This document shows, piece by piece, positions 16,294 to 25,841 of a stretch of 64,000 nt of DNA. Source of the DNA: CAIWHR01 sp963709525. Its GTDB lineage: Bacteria; Pseudomonadota; Gammaproteobacteria; Burkholderiales; Casimicrobiaceae. The notes under the pieces were generated by a model. The model made no database searches, was not told the DNA's origin, and saw only the letters and a list, made by a program, of their open reading frames with translations. Made by a program: the position numbers and the translations under genes. The stretch spans positions 62,001-126,000 of the forward strand of contig CAVPXB010000023.1 in the NCBI GenBank assembly GCA_963709525.1. The letters are read 5' to 3'. Positions within the stretch are counted from its first letter, which is position 1. Each line of letters begins with the position of its first letter.

Positions 16294-18201
16294 TCAACGT
16301 CGCGTCGCGACCTCCTCGCGAAGGCGCTCGAGCAAGGACGAAAGCGGCATCGCGCCCAAGTCCTCGCCGCTGCGGGTACGCACGGCCACCTGTGACGCCT
16401 GCAATTCCTTGTCGCCCACGATCAACTGATAGGGCAGCTTTTGCAGGCTATGTTCGCGAATTTTATAGGTTATTTTCTCGTTGCGCAAATCGGCCAGCAC
16501 CCGCAAGCCCGCGCCTCGCAACATTTGCTCGAGTTCCCGGGCGTATGCCGCCTGGCGGTCGGTGATGGTCAGGATCACCGCCTGGACCGGGGCGAGCCAG
16601 AGGGGCATCGCGCCCGCGTGATTCTCGATCAGGATGCCGATGAACCGCTCCAGCGAACCGACGATCGCGCGGTGCAGCATCACCGGAACCCGGCGAGTGT
16701 TGTCTTCGGCGACGTATTCGGCGCCCAACCGTCCCGGCATCTGGAAGTCGACCTGCATCGTGCCGCACTGCCAGGATCGCCCGATCGAATCCTTGAGGTG
16801 GTACTCGATCTTGGGGCCGTAGAACGCGCCCTCGCCCGGCAACTCCACCCACTCGGCGCCGCAGGCCTTGAGTGCTGCCCGCAGGTCTTCCTCGGCCGTA
16901 TCCCACTGGTCGTCGGTGCCGAGGCGTTTTTCCGGCCGCAGCGCGAGCTTGATGGCGATCTCGGTGAAGCCGAAATCCCGGTAGACATCGAGCGACAGCT
17001 TGTTGAACGCCGTGCATTCGGCCTGGACCTGGTCCTCGCTGCAGAAGATGTGGCCATCGTCCTGGGTGAAGGCGCGCACGCGCATGATGCCGTGCAGCGC
17101 GCCGGAGGGCTCGTTGCGGTGGCAGGCACCGAACTCGCCGTAGCGCAGCGGCAGCTCGCGATAGCTGCGCAGGTCGGAGTTGAAGATCTGCACATGACCG
17201 GGGCAGTTCATCGGCTTGATCGCGAAATCGCGCTTCTCCGACTCGGTCGTGAACATCTGCTCCTTGTAGTTCTCCCAATGGCCGGATTTCTCCCAGAGCG
17301 AGCGATCCAGGATCTGCGGGCACTTGACCTCCTGGTAGCCGTGATCGCGGTAGACCTGGCGCATGTACTGCTCGACTTCCTGCCAGATCGACCAGCCCTT
17401 GGGGTGCCAGAAGATCATGCCCGGCGCCTCGTCCTGCAGGTGGAAGAGGTCGAGCTGGCGCCCGAGGCGCCGATGATCGCGCTTCTCGGCCTCCTCGATG
17501 CGGGTGAGATAGGCCTCGAGGTCCTCCTTCCGGGTCCACGCGGTGCCGTAGATCCGCTGCAGCATCTCGTTGCGCGAGTCGCCGCGCCAGTACGCGCCGG
17601 CCAGCTTCATCAGCTTGAACACCTTGAGCCGGCCGGTGGAGGGCACGTGCGGGCCGCGGCACAGATCGGTGAACCTGCCTTCGGCATACAGCGAGATGTC
17701 CTCGTTCGACGGGATCGACGCGATGAGTTCCGCCTTGTAGTGCTCGCCCAGGCTCTTGAAATACGCGACGGCCTCGTCGCGCGGCATCACGCTTCGGAGC
17801 ACCGGTTCGTCTTTCTTTGCGAGGTCGGCCATCTTCTTCTCGATCGCCGCCAGGTCGTCGGGCGTGAACGGCCGCTTGTAGGCGAAGTCGTAGTAGAAGC
17901 CGTCCTCGATGACCGGCCCGATGGTCACCTGGGCTTCGGGAAAGAGCTCCTTGACCGCGTAGGCGAGGAGATGCGCGGTCGAGTGGCGGATGACCTCGAG
18001 GCCCTCGGCGTCCTTGTCGGTGACGATCGCAACGTCGGCGTCGGCGTTCAGCAGGAACGACGTGTCGACGAGCTTGCCGTCGACCTTGCCGGCGAGGGCG
18101 GCCTTGGCAAGTCCCGGGCCGATCGCGGCGGCGATCTGGGCGACGGTAACGGGCGCGTCGAACGACTTGACGGCACCGTCGGGTAAGCGGATGGCAGGCA
18201 T
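16294..18201 (-). CDS. thrS: Threonyl-tRNA synthetase
   Basis: ThrS charges tRNA-Thr and edits Ser-tRNA-Thr. The 635-residue protein has the TGS domain (MPAIRLPDGAVKSFD), the editing domain with HSTAHLLAYAVKELFP and the later SAD region. The class II core has MNCPGHVQIF, the RNEPSGALHGIMRVRAFTQDD block and QCGTMQVDFQMP. An anticodon-binding domain ends in SSLLERLREEVATRR. ATG 18201 follows GGAG. The open frame extends 18 codons upstream without family similarity. It heads the thrS-infC-rpmI-rplT-pheST-ihfA array. Confidence 0.97.
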   Translation of the reverse strand: MPAIRLPDGAVKSFDAPVTVAQIAAAIGPGLAKAALAGKVDGKLVDTSFLLNADADVAIVTDKDAEGLEVIRHSTAHLLAYAVKELFPEAQVTIGPVIEDGFYYDFAYKRPFTPDDLAAIEKKMADLAKKDEPVLRSVMPRDEAVAYFKSLGEHYKAELIASIPSNEDISLYAEGRFTDLCRGPHVPSTGRLKVFKLMKLAGAYWRGDSRNEMLQRIYGTAWTRKEDLEAYLTRIEEAEKRDHRRLGRQLDLFHLQDEAPGMIFWHPKGWSIWQEVEQYMRQVYRDHGYQEVKCPQILDRSLWEKSGHWENYKEQMFTTESEKRDFAIKPMNCPGHVQIFNSDLRSYRELPLRYGEFGACHRNEPSGALHGIMRVRAFTQDDGHIFCSEDQVQAECTAFNKLSLDVYRDFGFTEIAIKLALRPEKRLGTDDQWDTAEEDLRAALKACGAEWVELPGEGAFYGPKIEYHLKDSIGRSWQCGTMQVDFQMPGRLGAEYVAEDNTRRVPVMLHRAIVGSLERFIGILIENHAGAMPLWLAPVQAVILTITDRQAAYARELEQMLRGAGLRVLADLRNEKITYKIREHSLQKLPYQLIVGDKELQASQVAVRTRSGEDLGAMPLSSLLERLREEVATRR

Positions 18202-18391
18202 GGAAGTCTCCGGAGGGCGAAAAAAAGTGCGGACGCGCCGCACTATTTCGAACACGTGGCGTGCGAACTCGCGTCTGTCTAGCGGGCCTCTATGCGCGTT
18301 CGCGGTGTCATAACCGACTTCCTTCCGTATCCCGCGGTGCCGGGGTCACGAGGTCCGGGTTGCGGGCTGCCAAATCCGTACTGCGGAATGA

Positions 18392-18468
18392 TGGTAGGCG
18401 CGATTGGACTCGAACCAACGACCCCCACCATGTCAAGGTGGTGCTCTAACCAGCTGAGCTACGCGCCT
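18392..18468 (-). tRNA. tRNA-Val (anticodon GAC)
   Basis: Cloverleaf on the minus strand: acceptor AGGCGCG/CGCGCCT, D arm GCTC..GAGC, anticodon stem CCACC/GGTGG around TTGACAT (GAC) and T loop TTCGAGT. The discriminator is A and CCA is encoded (18394-18392). It precedes thrS on the same strand. Confidence 0.96.
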
Positions 18469-18579
18469 GCGAAGAACGACGCATTTTATACGAAGGGGCA
18501 GTGTGTTTCAACTGCAAGCGCTCAGCCCTCGCCGGGGCCGATAGCCGCGATCAATCCTGCTGCACTTCGCCGTTGCGCT

Positions 18580-20382
18580 TCAGGCGAGAACCACGCCCAG
18601 GAGACCCGCGATGCCGAGCCCCAGCGCCGCCAGCGAATCGCCGGCGATGAGGCCGCCACCGACGAGCGACGTGGTGCTCATGTCGTCCGGCAATGGCGTC
18701 TCGCCCGGCGCCGGCTTCTTCCGCGAAAGCGAGTTGATCGCGCTCGACAGGATGCCGCCGCCCCCGAACCACAGCGAGGTGTGCAGGTTGACGAAGCCGC
18801 CGAACGACGAGGCGTAGGGCGAGGGCAGCACCACCGCGTCGAGCAGGAAGTCGGTCGCGAAGCCCGCTCTGCCGCGGGCGACGAAGCGCCGGTAGCCGGC
18901 GTGGTTCTTGATCAGTTTGCGCGCGAGTTGTATCGCGAAGCCGATCGCCACGCCGACCAGAATTGCGGTGCGCTGGTATGGCTTGTCGTCGGTGAGGCTG
19001 CGCAACACGCCGACGAACTTGTAGGTCATCGCGGCGCTCCACTCGGCGGGCTGCTCGCCGGCCTTCATCACCGTCTGGTCCAGCAGCAGGACCGGGTACG
19101 CGGTCATGAAGAGCTGGGCGAAGACCACCGCCATCACCGCGCCCATCAGAATCCCCACGACCTGGTAGCGGAACTGCAGCACGCGGTTGGTGCCCAGTCG
19201 CCAGCCGGTCGAACGGTCCTGCTGCATGTCGCAGGCCACGCTGGTCGACACCAGCAGCACGGTACCTGCCATGAGCCCGACCGCGGGATCCTTGAGGCCG
19301 AGCGCCGCCATCAGCACGACGCTGACGACAAACGCCGACGAGATCGGATTCGAATCGCTGATGCCCACCGAGATGCCGTTGACCATCGCGAAGACGAACA
19401 CCAGCAGCACCGCGAAGACGAGGAAGCCGACCGGCTGGCCAAGCACGAGGTGGCCGGTCGCGACGATGCCCATCCCCCAGAACACCACCCACAGCAGCAG
19501 TCGCGTCGTGTTGACGCGCTTCCACTCGGCCTCAACGACCGCGGGTTCGGCGCGTTTGCCCAATCGGGACATCGCCTCCTTGAACACCAGCGCAATGTCG
19601 ATGATGGCCGCACCCATGATGAGTCCGAGCGCGATCAGAAAGGTGATCTTGCGGAACGGCTCGCCTTCGTTGAGCCAGCCGATCGAGATGAACCATGGCA
19701 CGAGCGCCCAGCCGATGAGCCCGCCGACGATGGCCGGGATGCCGATACGCGCCCCGACCAGCATGCCCGCACCGAGCGTCGAAGTGGACAGCTCGATGGC
19801 GCCGAGCCACGCGAGCTTCCCGGCGCCGATGCCGCCGGCGATTCCGGCGGCAATCCCGCTCCCGAGCTTGATCACCGATTTCCGCAGCAGCACCGGATCG
19901 GTGAGCGCGCGCAGGATGTTGGCCACGGCGAGGCCCGAAGGGTAGGTGAGCTGCAGGCGGTCGACGAGCATCGGCGTATAGAGCATGCCGACCCCGGCAC
20001 CGAACATACCGATGCACAACATGTACAGAATCATCTGCCAGATGGGGGGCTGTGGCAGCCCCATCCACACCATCGCCTGGATCAACACGCCCATCGCGCT
20101 CATGCTGGCCACCGATGCGGCCGCCGTCTGCATGTAGTTGGCGCCGTGCTTGCCGTCGGCGCCATAGCCGAACGTGACCGTCGAGCCGAGTATGCCGGCG
20201 AGGACCTGGCCGCCGACGAAGAAGCCCAGCGAAAAATTCATGTACGACGCCGTGACGCCCCCCAGCGGCCCCAGCACCAGGACGCCGAGACAGACCAGCA
20301 GCGCGTGGTACTTCCAGGTGCCGGGCAGCGGCAACCATGCCCAGCGGGGAGCGGACGCGACGGGGGCAGCGAAGGAATTCAT
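18580..20382 (-). CDS. OPT family oligopeptide transporter
   Basis: This is a 600-residue membrane protein of the OPT superfamily, which imports peptides or metal chelates with protons. There are about fourteen to sixteen hydrophobic segments. Typical blocks are YMQTAAASVASMSAMG, LTYPSGLAVANILRAL, GGLIGWALVPWF and SVACDMQQDRSTGWRLG. ATG at 20382 is preferred over an upstream TTG at 20406. No operon partner is evident and the substrate is not readable from sequence. Confidence 0.9.
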   Translation of the reverse strand: MNSFAAPVASAPRWAWLPLPGTWKYHALLVCLGVLVLGPLGGVTASYMNFSLGFFVGGQVLAGILGSTVTFGYGADGKHGANYMQTAAASVASMSAMGVLIQAMVWMGLPQPPIWQMILYMLCIGMFGAGVGMLYTPMLVDRLQLTYPSGLAVANILRALTDPVLLRKSVIKLGSGIAAGIAGGIGAGKLAWLGAIELSTSTLGAGMLVGARIGIPAIVGGLIGWALVPWFISIGWLNEGEPFRKITFLIALGLIMGAAIIDIALVFKEAMSRLGKRAEPAVVEAEWKRVNTTRLLLWVVFWGMGIVATGHLVLGQPVGFLVFAVLLVFVFAMVNGISVGISDSNPISSAFVVSVVLMAALGLKDPAVGLMAGTVLLVSTSVACDMQQDRSTGWRLGTNRVLQFRYQVVGILMGAVMAVVFAQLFMTAYPVLLLDQTVMKAGEQPAEWSAAMTYKFVGVLRSLTDDKPYQRTAILVGVAIGFAIQLARKLIKNHAGYRRFVARGRAGFATDFLLDAVVLPSPYASSFGGFVNLHTSLWFGGGGILSSAINSLSRKKPAPGETPLPDDMSTTSLVGGGLIAGDSLAALGLGIAGLLGVVLA

Positions 20383-20478
20383 GGCGAGAGGTCGGGGGAT
20401 GGACAAATGCTGCGGATGGTACCGCTTCGGGTACTCCCGATGCGCGGGACGTCGGTGGCGGGCGTCGGAGGGTTCAGG

Positions 20479-21243
20479 TCACACGGAGGTGGCCAGCCAC
20501 AGGATCCCCATCAACACCGGCTGGTGGATCATGTAGATGGCCAGACTGTGGCGGCCCATCCATTCGAGCCAGCGCGGGAAGCGAAGGCGCGACAAGCGCG
20601 CGTGCATGACGCTGCGCCCGACGATCCCCGCCACCCCGACGCCCAGCAGTGTCACGCCGGCCCAGGGAAAGAGCGGCACGTAGTCGACGGTGTTGGGCTT
20701 GGTCGTACCGAACCCGATCCATGACAGCGCGCGCGCATCGAACGCCGGATGGGACCAGGCGAGGCCGGCGCCGATGACGAATAGTCCCAGCGCGAGCGCA
20801 AGTCGCGGCGCCCGACGCAGCGGCCGGGCGAGCAAGGACGCCACGACGATACAGTGAAGCACGCCGAAATAGATGAACGATTGCGGAAACGCAATGACAC
20901 TGGCAATCGACACCGCCGCGGCGCAGGCGGCGATGAGCACCAGCCGCCGCATGAATGGCGCCACGGTCGCGCCAGATCGATCGGCGAGCACCAGCGACAC
21001 GCCGACGAGCGCCAGGAAGCTCGACAGGATGAATGCCCTCAGGCCGAGCCAGAACGGGTCGTGCTCGAAATCGGCAGCGGTGATGCGAAAGACGCGCAGG
21101 TCGAAGCAGAAGTGGTAGCCGACCATCAGCACGATGGCGAATCCGCGTGCGGCATCGATGGCATCGACGCGCGCCGGCGCCGTTGCCGCATGGCGGGGCG
21201 CGGTCGCTCCAGCCGGCGACTGCGGATGACGCTTGCGGCTCAC
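20479..21243 (-). CDS. DUF1624 / heparan-alpha-glucosaminide N-acetyltransferase-like membrane protein
   Basis: The 254-residue membrane protein shows the DUF1624 signature: DAIDAARGFAIVLMVGYHFCFDLRVF near the N-terminus, then several hydrophobic helices, and HSLAIYMIHQPVLMGILW near the end. The family is related to membrane acyltransferases; the substrate is unknown. The start is GTG at 21243, overlapping the gspN stop (GTGA), so translation is coupled to the secretion operon. A long open frame upstream of this start lies antisense-like over gspN and is not coding. Confidence 0.85.
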   Translation of the reverse strand: MSRKRHPQSPAGATAPRHAATAPARVDAIDAARGFAIVLMVGYHFCFDLRVFRITAADFEHDPFWLGLRAFILSSFLALVGVSLVLADRSGATVAPFMRRLVLIAACAAAVSIASVIAFPQSFIYFGVLHCIVVASLLARPLRRAPRLALALGLFVIGAGLAWSHPAFDARALSWIGFGTTKPNTVDYVPLFPWAGVTLLGVGVAGIVGRSVMHARLSRLRFPRWLEWMGRHSLAIYMIHQPVLMGILWLATSV

Positions 21244-21992
21244 AGCGCTCCGTTTCGCCAGTCGATGCGCCAACCACCGGGTTCGGGATTTCCAACCGCC
21301 GCCAGCAGGCTGGCGAGTTCGCCGTCGTCGGCGCGGCGCGGCGTGACCAGCGCGGTCACTGCAACCGCCCCGCGGAGGTTCAACGCGACATCGCCGCGGA
21401 TCGCCGCGCGACCGCCCTCGTTGGTCATGGGCCCCGCGAGCCGCCCGTCGTCGCCGGCAAGCGTGACCGTCACGTCGCCGAAATCGCGCACCGGGCCTCC
21501 CGCGGCGACGACCGCCCGCGCCCGCCGCCAGACGATGACCGCCTGTCCGCTCAACGAGCCGCTGCGGGCCTCGAGCCGCTTGATCGACAGTGACAGGTCG
21601 CCGCCGAGCGCAATGCCCTTTGCGGAAGCGAGTGCAGCCGATGCCGCGTGAGCCGGCACGACCACGTCGATGTCGGATAGCAGGATGCCGTCGCGGCCTG
21701 CGGTGACGGTTGCCACGGGCATCCTGCCGTCGGCGTCCTGGGGGGAGATGCGCAGCGTCAGCCGCCCGCGCAGGAGGTCGGTCGCATCGACCGACCACGC
21801 GAAGGGGAGCCGGCTGTCCGACATCGCAAGCGTTGCGCGCCCGCGCCACAAACTGCCCTCGGACTCCACGAGCGTGACGACACCGGCGCTCGCCTCGGCC
21901 AGGCGCGGACCCATCAGCGCCGCAGGCGCCAACGCGATCAGCGCGGCGGCCAGCAGCACTGCAGTCAGCAGAACGGTTGCAATGGCGCGCAT
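21240..21992 (-). CDS. gspN: Type II secretion system protein N
   Basis: GspN is a membrane-anchored periplasmic accessory protein of the type II secretion system, present in some lineages only. The 250-residue protein has one N-terminal membrane helix (residues 5-30). A beta-rich periplasmic domain follows with LVESEGSLWRGRATLAM and a C-terminal GNPEPGGWRIDWRNG. It lies 31 bases after gspM and its stop overlaps the DUF1624 start. The weak conservation of the family makes the position in the gsp operon an important part of the call. Confidence 0.88.
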   Translation of the reverse strand: MRAIATVLLTAVLLAAALIALAPAALMGPRLAEASAGVVTLVESEGSLWRGRATLAMSDSRLPFAWSVDATDLLRGRLTLRISPQDADGRMPVATVTAGRDGILLSDIDVVVPAHAASAALASAKGIALGGDLSLSIKRLEARSGSLSGQAVIVWRRARAVVAAGGPVRDFGDVTVTLAGDDGRLAGPMTNEGGRAAIRGDVALNLRGAVAVTALVTPRRADDGELASLLAAVGNPEPGGWRIDWRNGAL

Positions 21993-22023
21993 GATCTATA
22001 GGTGCTGTAGCGCGAGGATTCGC

Positions 22024-22530
22024 TCAGCGCCACAACGTCAGCTCGGCGCGCACGGTTCCAGGCTCGATGCGCGTCGTCAATCTTGCTTCGGCGACCTGTA
22101 TCAGCGCATCGCGCTGGAGCGCTTCCAGCAGTGCAGCCAGCGCGTCAAGAGACACGGCCGGCAGGACTACGTGGACACGTTGTTCCTGTCGATCGATCGC
22201 GAGACCTGCGGGACGCCCCAGCGCCGCGGTCACGACGCGCTCGACGTCCGTGTGCAGGGGCGTGGTCGGCACTGCGCGCCGGGTGCGGGCAAGCCCCGGC
22301 ATTTCGTCGGCGATGCGCGTTGCCGCGAACAACGCGGGCTTGGTACGCATGGCTTCTCCGCGCATGCGGGCGATGTCGCGCCCCATCGGCTCCCAAACGC
22401 TCCACCATCCGGCCGCCAACAGCAGCAGTGTCGTGGCGACCGCCAGAAGCCAGCGCTCGCGTGGCGCGCGACGCGCGAACCAGTGCCGGGCGGTTGCGAT
22501 CATCGACATCGACGGCGCGGATGTCGGCAT
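22024..22530 (-). CDS. gspM: Type II secretion system protein M
   Basis: GspM is an inner-membrane assembly-platform protein that binds GspL. The 168-residue protein has a short cytoplasmic N-terminus, one membrane helix (RWLLAVATTLLLLAAGWW, about 27-43), a coiled region and a small ferredoxin-like periplasmic domain. The start ATG overlaps the gspL stop by one base (TGATG), a typical coupled arrangement. The frame remains open far upstream only because it coincides with the gspL 5' frame. Confidence 0.88.
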   Translation of the reverse strand: MPTSAPSMSMIATARHWFARRAPRERWLLAVATTLLLLAAGWWSVWEPMGRDIARMRGEAMRTKPALFAATRIADEMPGLARTRRAVPTTPLHTDVERVVTAALGRPAGLAIDRQEQRVHVVLPAVSLDALAALLEALQRDALIQVAEARLTTRIEPGTVRAELTLWR

Positions 22531-23760
22531 CAGGGCGACCCGAAACGAGCGCGAGTCCCGGCGTTCGTAGTGGCGCGGAGGGCAGGAAGGTCGGCCGCCT
22601 TCATGCCCGCGTCGAGTTGGCGGAGCAGGGCGGCATCGAGGGGGCCAAGCTCGAGGGTCCAGGTGCCATCGGCAAACGTGGCGCTTTTGAGCGCACCGGC
22701 AGGCAGTCGCGCGAGTGCCGGGGCGGCGCGCGCGAGCAGCGGCAGTGGATCGCCTGGCGCGGCGACGCCGTTCGCATGCCGCAATTCCGCGTATTGACCA
22801 AGGAGGGCGGCGCGCGCTGCTGGCGGCTCCCTGGAAAGTACCCGGCGCGATTCCGGCGCCGAGGGCGAGGCTGCTCCAGACTTGCGCGTCGCGCCCGGCG
22901 TCGAACTTGAGCCATGCCCATTCGGCGACAGTCGCGACGATATGGAGCGTGAGCGCCAGTGCGACGATGAGCGCCGCCGGGCGCAACGCCACCCAACGCC
23001 GGGGCGCCGACGCGGCCGCGTGACGCGCGGCTTCCCGCGGCAGGATATCGGCAGCAGCGTCGAATGCGATCGCCGGCGCATCGTGCCAGCGCCAGGGCGG
23101 CGCTGCCGCAAAGGAAGCACCGGTGGCCGCCGACCAGTGCGCGAGTTGCGCCGAATTCACGCCGGCGTGTACGCAGACTGCGGCTTTCGCTGCCGGCGGG
23201 CGGGCGAGGAGCAGCGCGAGTTCTTGCGGCAACGCTGCATCGTCAGCCAGGCCTGACGTCTGGAAGGCGGACCCGTCGGGCGCACAAACAAACGCCTGCG
23301 CCGGACGCCGCTCGTCGATGCACCAATGCCACTGCGGGCCCTTCGTCGGGAGATCGACCTCGGCGACGACGCGCGAGAAGCGCGATGCTTCGCCCGAGGC
23401 CACGGGAAAGGCCGCGATGGACTGCAGCAGCGCCTTGTCGACGACGACGATGCGAACGCGGCCGTCGGCGTCCTGCGCGATGGCGACCAGATGCGCCGCC
23501 TCGACCGGCCCGGCCAGTTGGTCTTCGATCGCGAAGGCAGCGGCGGCCTGCAGACGCGCCGCAGGCAGCGGTGGCAAAGCCACGACCGCGATGCGCGCCC
23601 GCGATGAGGAGATCACTGCCTCGCAGGCATCGGCCCGCGGCCACGCGTCGGGCCGATCGCGGCCGACGTCCTGCAATGCGCCGTCAGCGTCGAACAACGC
23701 CCACGCCGCCGCGCTATCGGGCGCTGGCGCATCGGTCAGCAGAACGCGCAGGGTGCTCAT
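22530..23760 (-). CDS. gspL: Type II secretion system protein L, apparent frameshift
   Basis: GspL links the cytoplasmic ATPase GspE to the membrane platform. The N-terminal part (MSTLRVLLTDAP... to the membrane helix LIVALALTLHIVATVAEW) lies in one frame. The periplasmic C-terminal part (LLGQYAELRHANG... to the stop at 22530) lies in another. The switch must occur near 22815-22850, and the base count from start to stop is one more than a multiple of three. One extra base (or two missing) in a GC-rich run would explain it. Because all neighbours are intact, a sequencing error is as likely as real loss. About 409 residues if repaired. Confidence 0.85.
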
Positions 23761-23866
23761 CGGCGCCGGTGTACGCTCGCTGCGGGTCGCCTGTCCACGG
23801 AGACCGCGGGTTTCCTGCTCATCATCACCGATCGCTCCTGCAGCAGTTTTTCGATATCCGGATAGT

Positions 23867-24799
23867 TTACTCGACGACCTGCCACGCGACGGCCGGCCAC
23901 TCGCCCGCCCTGCGCTGAAGCAGCGCCCGCGTACGGGCGCGGGTCGCACCCTGCAATGCCTCGACGGTGACGAGGAAGAAATCGCTCTTGACGGAAAGGC
24001 CCAGGTCGCTGGTCAAGACGGCCGCCTGCGGCAGGCGGGAACGAAACTCCGCGATGGTCGCGAACGGCCGCTGCGCGCGGCCGGCAAGCAGCTGCGCGAG
24101 TGCCTCGGCGGACACGTTGTCGATGATCGCGGCGAGGACTTCGGCGGACGCGGTGTTGACGTTGAGCGTCGCATCCGCCGGCAGGGCGGTGAGAAATGCC
24201 GACACCGCGGCCAGCGCGCCGGGTGCGACGCCGAGCACGTCGGCAAGCTCCGCGGTGCGCAGGACGGCGGCGTTGGCCGCGAGGTACGGAACAGGCTGCG
24301 ACAGGTAACGCGCATCCTCCGCGCCGTTCGGGCGCGTTTCGCCGTCGGCATCGATCCAGTCCGCGATGGCAGGCAAAGCCGCGCCGGGTCCGCCTTGCTG
24401 CGCCAGGAGGCGCTCCAGCCGCGCCAGTCCGACGCTGGCAGCCGCGCTGGTCGTTCCCACTGCGTTGACGTTGAGCCCGGCCTGCGCGTCGGCGATCACG
24501 CCGCGGATGCTGCCGTTTTCCAGCGGGATCGCGGGCAACGCCACCGCCCAGGGCTCGCCCAGGTGATCGATCGCGCCGCGTCGTGCATCGTCGTTGAGTA
24601 TCTGCCGCGCCCACTGAATCCCGGCCATGGCCAACGCCTGCGCCTGTACCTGGTCGCGACGATGCAGCACGGCTTCGCTCCAGCGTCGCTGTTCGGCGAA
24701 TACGGTGACGGCAACCGCAGCGGCCAGCGTGGCCAGCAGCATGGCCAGGACAATGGCAGCGCCGCGTGCGCCCGATCGCCTCCCTCGACAGCGGGTCAT
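23867..24799 (-). CDS. gspK: Type II secretion minor pseudopilin K
   Basis: GspK caps the pseudopilus tip with GspI and GspJ. The 310-residue protein has an N-terminal hydrophobic helix (AAIVLAMLLATLAAAVAVTVF) without the +5 glutamate, as usual for GspK. It is followed by two helix-hairpin-helix-like SAM repeats (LNVNTASAEVLAAIIDNVSAEAL). ATG 24799 overlaps the gspJ stop by four bases (ATGA). A gap of 106 bases before gspL holds no gene. Confidence 0.92.
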   Translation of the reverse strand: MTRCRGRRSGARGAAIVLAMLLATLAAAVAVTVFAEQRRWSEAVLHRRDQVQAQALAMAGIQWARQILNDDARRGAIDHLGEPWAVALPAIPLENGSIRGVIADAQAGLNVNAVGTTSAAASVGLARLERLLAQQGGPGAALPAIADWIDADGETRPNGAEDARYLSQPVPYLAANAAVLRTAELADVLGVAPGALAAVSAFLTALPADATLNVNTASAEVLAAIIDNVSAEALAQLLAGRAQRPFATIAEFRSRLPQAAVLTSDLGLSVKSDFFLVTVEALQGATRARTRALLQRRAGEWPAVAWQVVE

Positions 24800-25386
24800 C
24801 GCAGCGCCAGCAGCCGTTCGACTCGCGTGCCGTCGGCGAGCGCCAGCTCGATGCGCGCGGCGCGCGGGATCGCCGCCTCGCCCGGCGCGGGCCAACGTTG
24901 TCGCCAGGTCCCGGCCGCATCGAGGAACGTCGCCCGGAACTCGACGATCCCCGCGGCCAGCATGTGGTTCTGCGGCACTGCTGCCGGGGGTTGGTCCAGA
25001 TGCGGCCAGTAGAGGACCTCGACGCTGGCGTCGCGCAGGCGATATCCGATTCGCTGCCCCGGCGCGCCCGGGTCGAGCTCGAATTCCGGGCCCGCGCGCG
25101 CGAGGCGCAGCTCGGTGTTCCCCGCGGAATCGACCTCGGCCAGCCAACCCGGCTCACGGGTTTCTCCCACGCGGACCTCGCGCGGCAGCGCTTGCCGCAA
25201 GTCGGCCTCGAGCCGGGCAAACAGCCCGTCGAGCGCGCGCCAGCGTGCGGCTTCGGCGGTGAGTTGAACCTCGCTGTCGGTGAGCGAGGCGAGTGCACGG
25301 TACCCCAGCGTGGAAATCACCGAAAGGATGGCCAGCGCGATCAGGATTTCGACGAGGGTGAAGCCGCGGGACGAGACTCGTGTCAT
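24796..25386 (-). CDS. gspJ: Type II secretion minor pseudopilin J
   Basis: This 196-residue minor pseudopilin has a prepilin peptidase site RGFTLVEILIA (cleavage between G and F, E at +5), an adjoining hydrophobic helix and a beta-rich globular domain. ATG 25386 overlaps the gspI stop (ATGA). It would join GspI and GspK at the tip of the pseudopilus. Confidence 0.92.
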   Translation of the reverse strand: MTRVSSRGFTLVEILIALAILSVISTLGYRALASLTDSEVQLTAEAARWRALDGLFARLEADLRQALPREVRVGETREPGWLAEVDSAGNTELRLARAGPEFELDPGAPGQRIGYRLRDASVEVLYWPHLDQPPAAVPQNHMLAAGIVEFRATFLDAAGTWRQRWPAPGEAAIPRAARIELALADGTRVERLLALR

Positions 25387-25841
25387 CGCGTCTCCGCAAT
25401 GCCGACGTAGCCGACCAGCTGCGCCAGCGCGTAGTCGGGGGCCGCGGGATCGGCCACCGTCACTTCGATCTTGCGAAACGACGCGTTGGGCGTACCCGAC
25501 ACCCGTTCGCGCCAGGCAAACCGGGCGCCGGCTTGCGTCGCCTCGCCTTCCCGCGCTCCTGCCGCAGGGCCCGCAGACGCGAGCTGCGCCTCGGCCAGCC
25601 GGTTCTGCGCGATCCATAGCGCGAGCGTGCGCTGCTTCAGCAAAGTGGCGCTGTTGGTCGACTGCGCGAGTGCCCGCATGCCTGCCGCCAGTGCGACCGC
25701 GATGATGGCCAGCGCAACGAGGATCTCGATCAGAGTGAATCCGCGGCGACGGATTCGCGACCCGGCGGATACGCGCGGACCCGGCGGCACCGGCGTGGCG
25801 GCGGACGTCGCGCTTCGAACCGCCGCGTCCTCAGCGGGCAT
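25383..25841 (-). CDS. gspI: Type II secretion minor pseudopilin I
   Basis: This 152-residue minor pseudopilin carries the prepilin motif RGFTLIEILVALAIIAVALA at about residues 33-52 and the GspI-type ALWIAQNRLAEAQL after it. The leader before the cleavage site is long (about 33 residues), so a start further in is possible. The start overlaps the 3' end of gspH and the stop overlaps gspJ. Confidence 0.9.
   Translation of the reverse strand: MPAEDAAVRSATSAATPVPPGPRVSAGSRIRRRGFTLIEILVALAIIAVALAAGMRALAQSTNSATLLKQRTLALWIAQNRLAEAQLASAGPAAGAREGEATQAGARFAWRERVSGTPNASFRKIEVTVADPAAPDYALAQLVGYVGIAETR

Noticed and set aside
16441..18186. Plus-strand open frame of 581 codons opposite thrS
   Set aside because: Antisense shadow of thrS, no known domain, no ribosome site.
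18292..20724. Plus-strand open frame of 810 codons opposite the OPT transporter
   Set aside because: Composition is dominated by His, Arg, Asp and Gln from reverse-complemented hydrophobic codons; it also runs through tRNA-Val. Not a gene.
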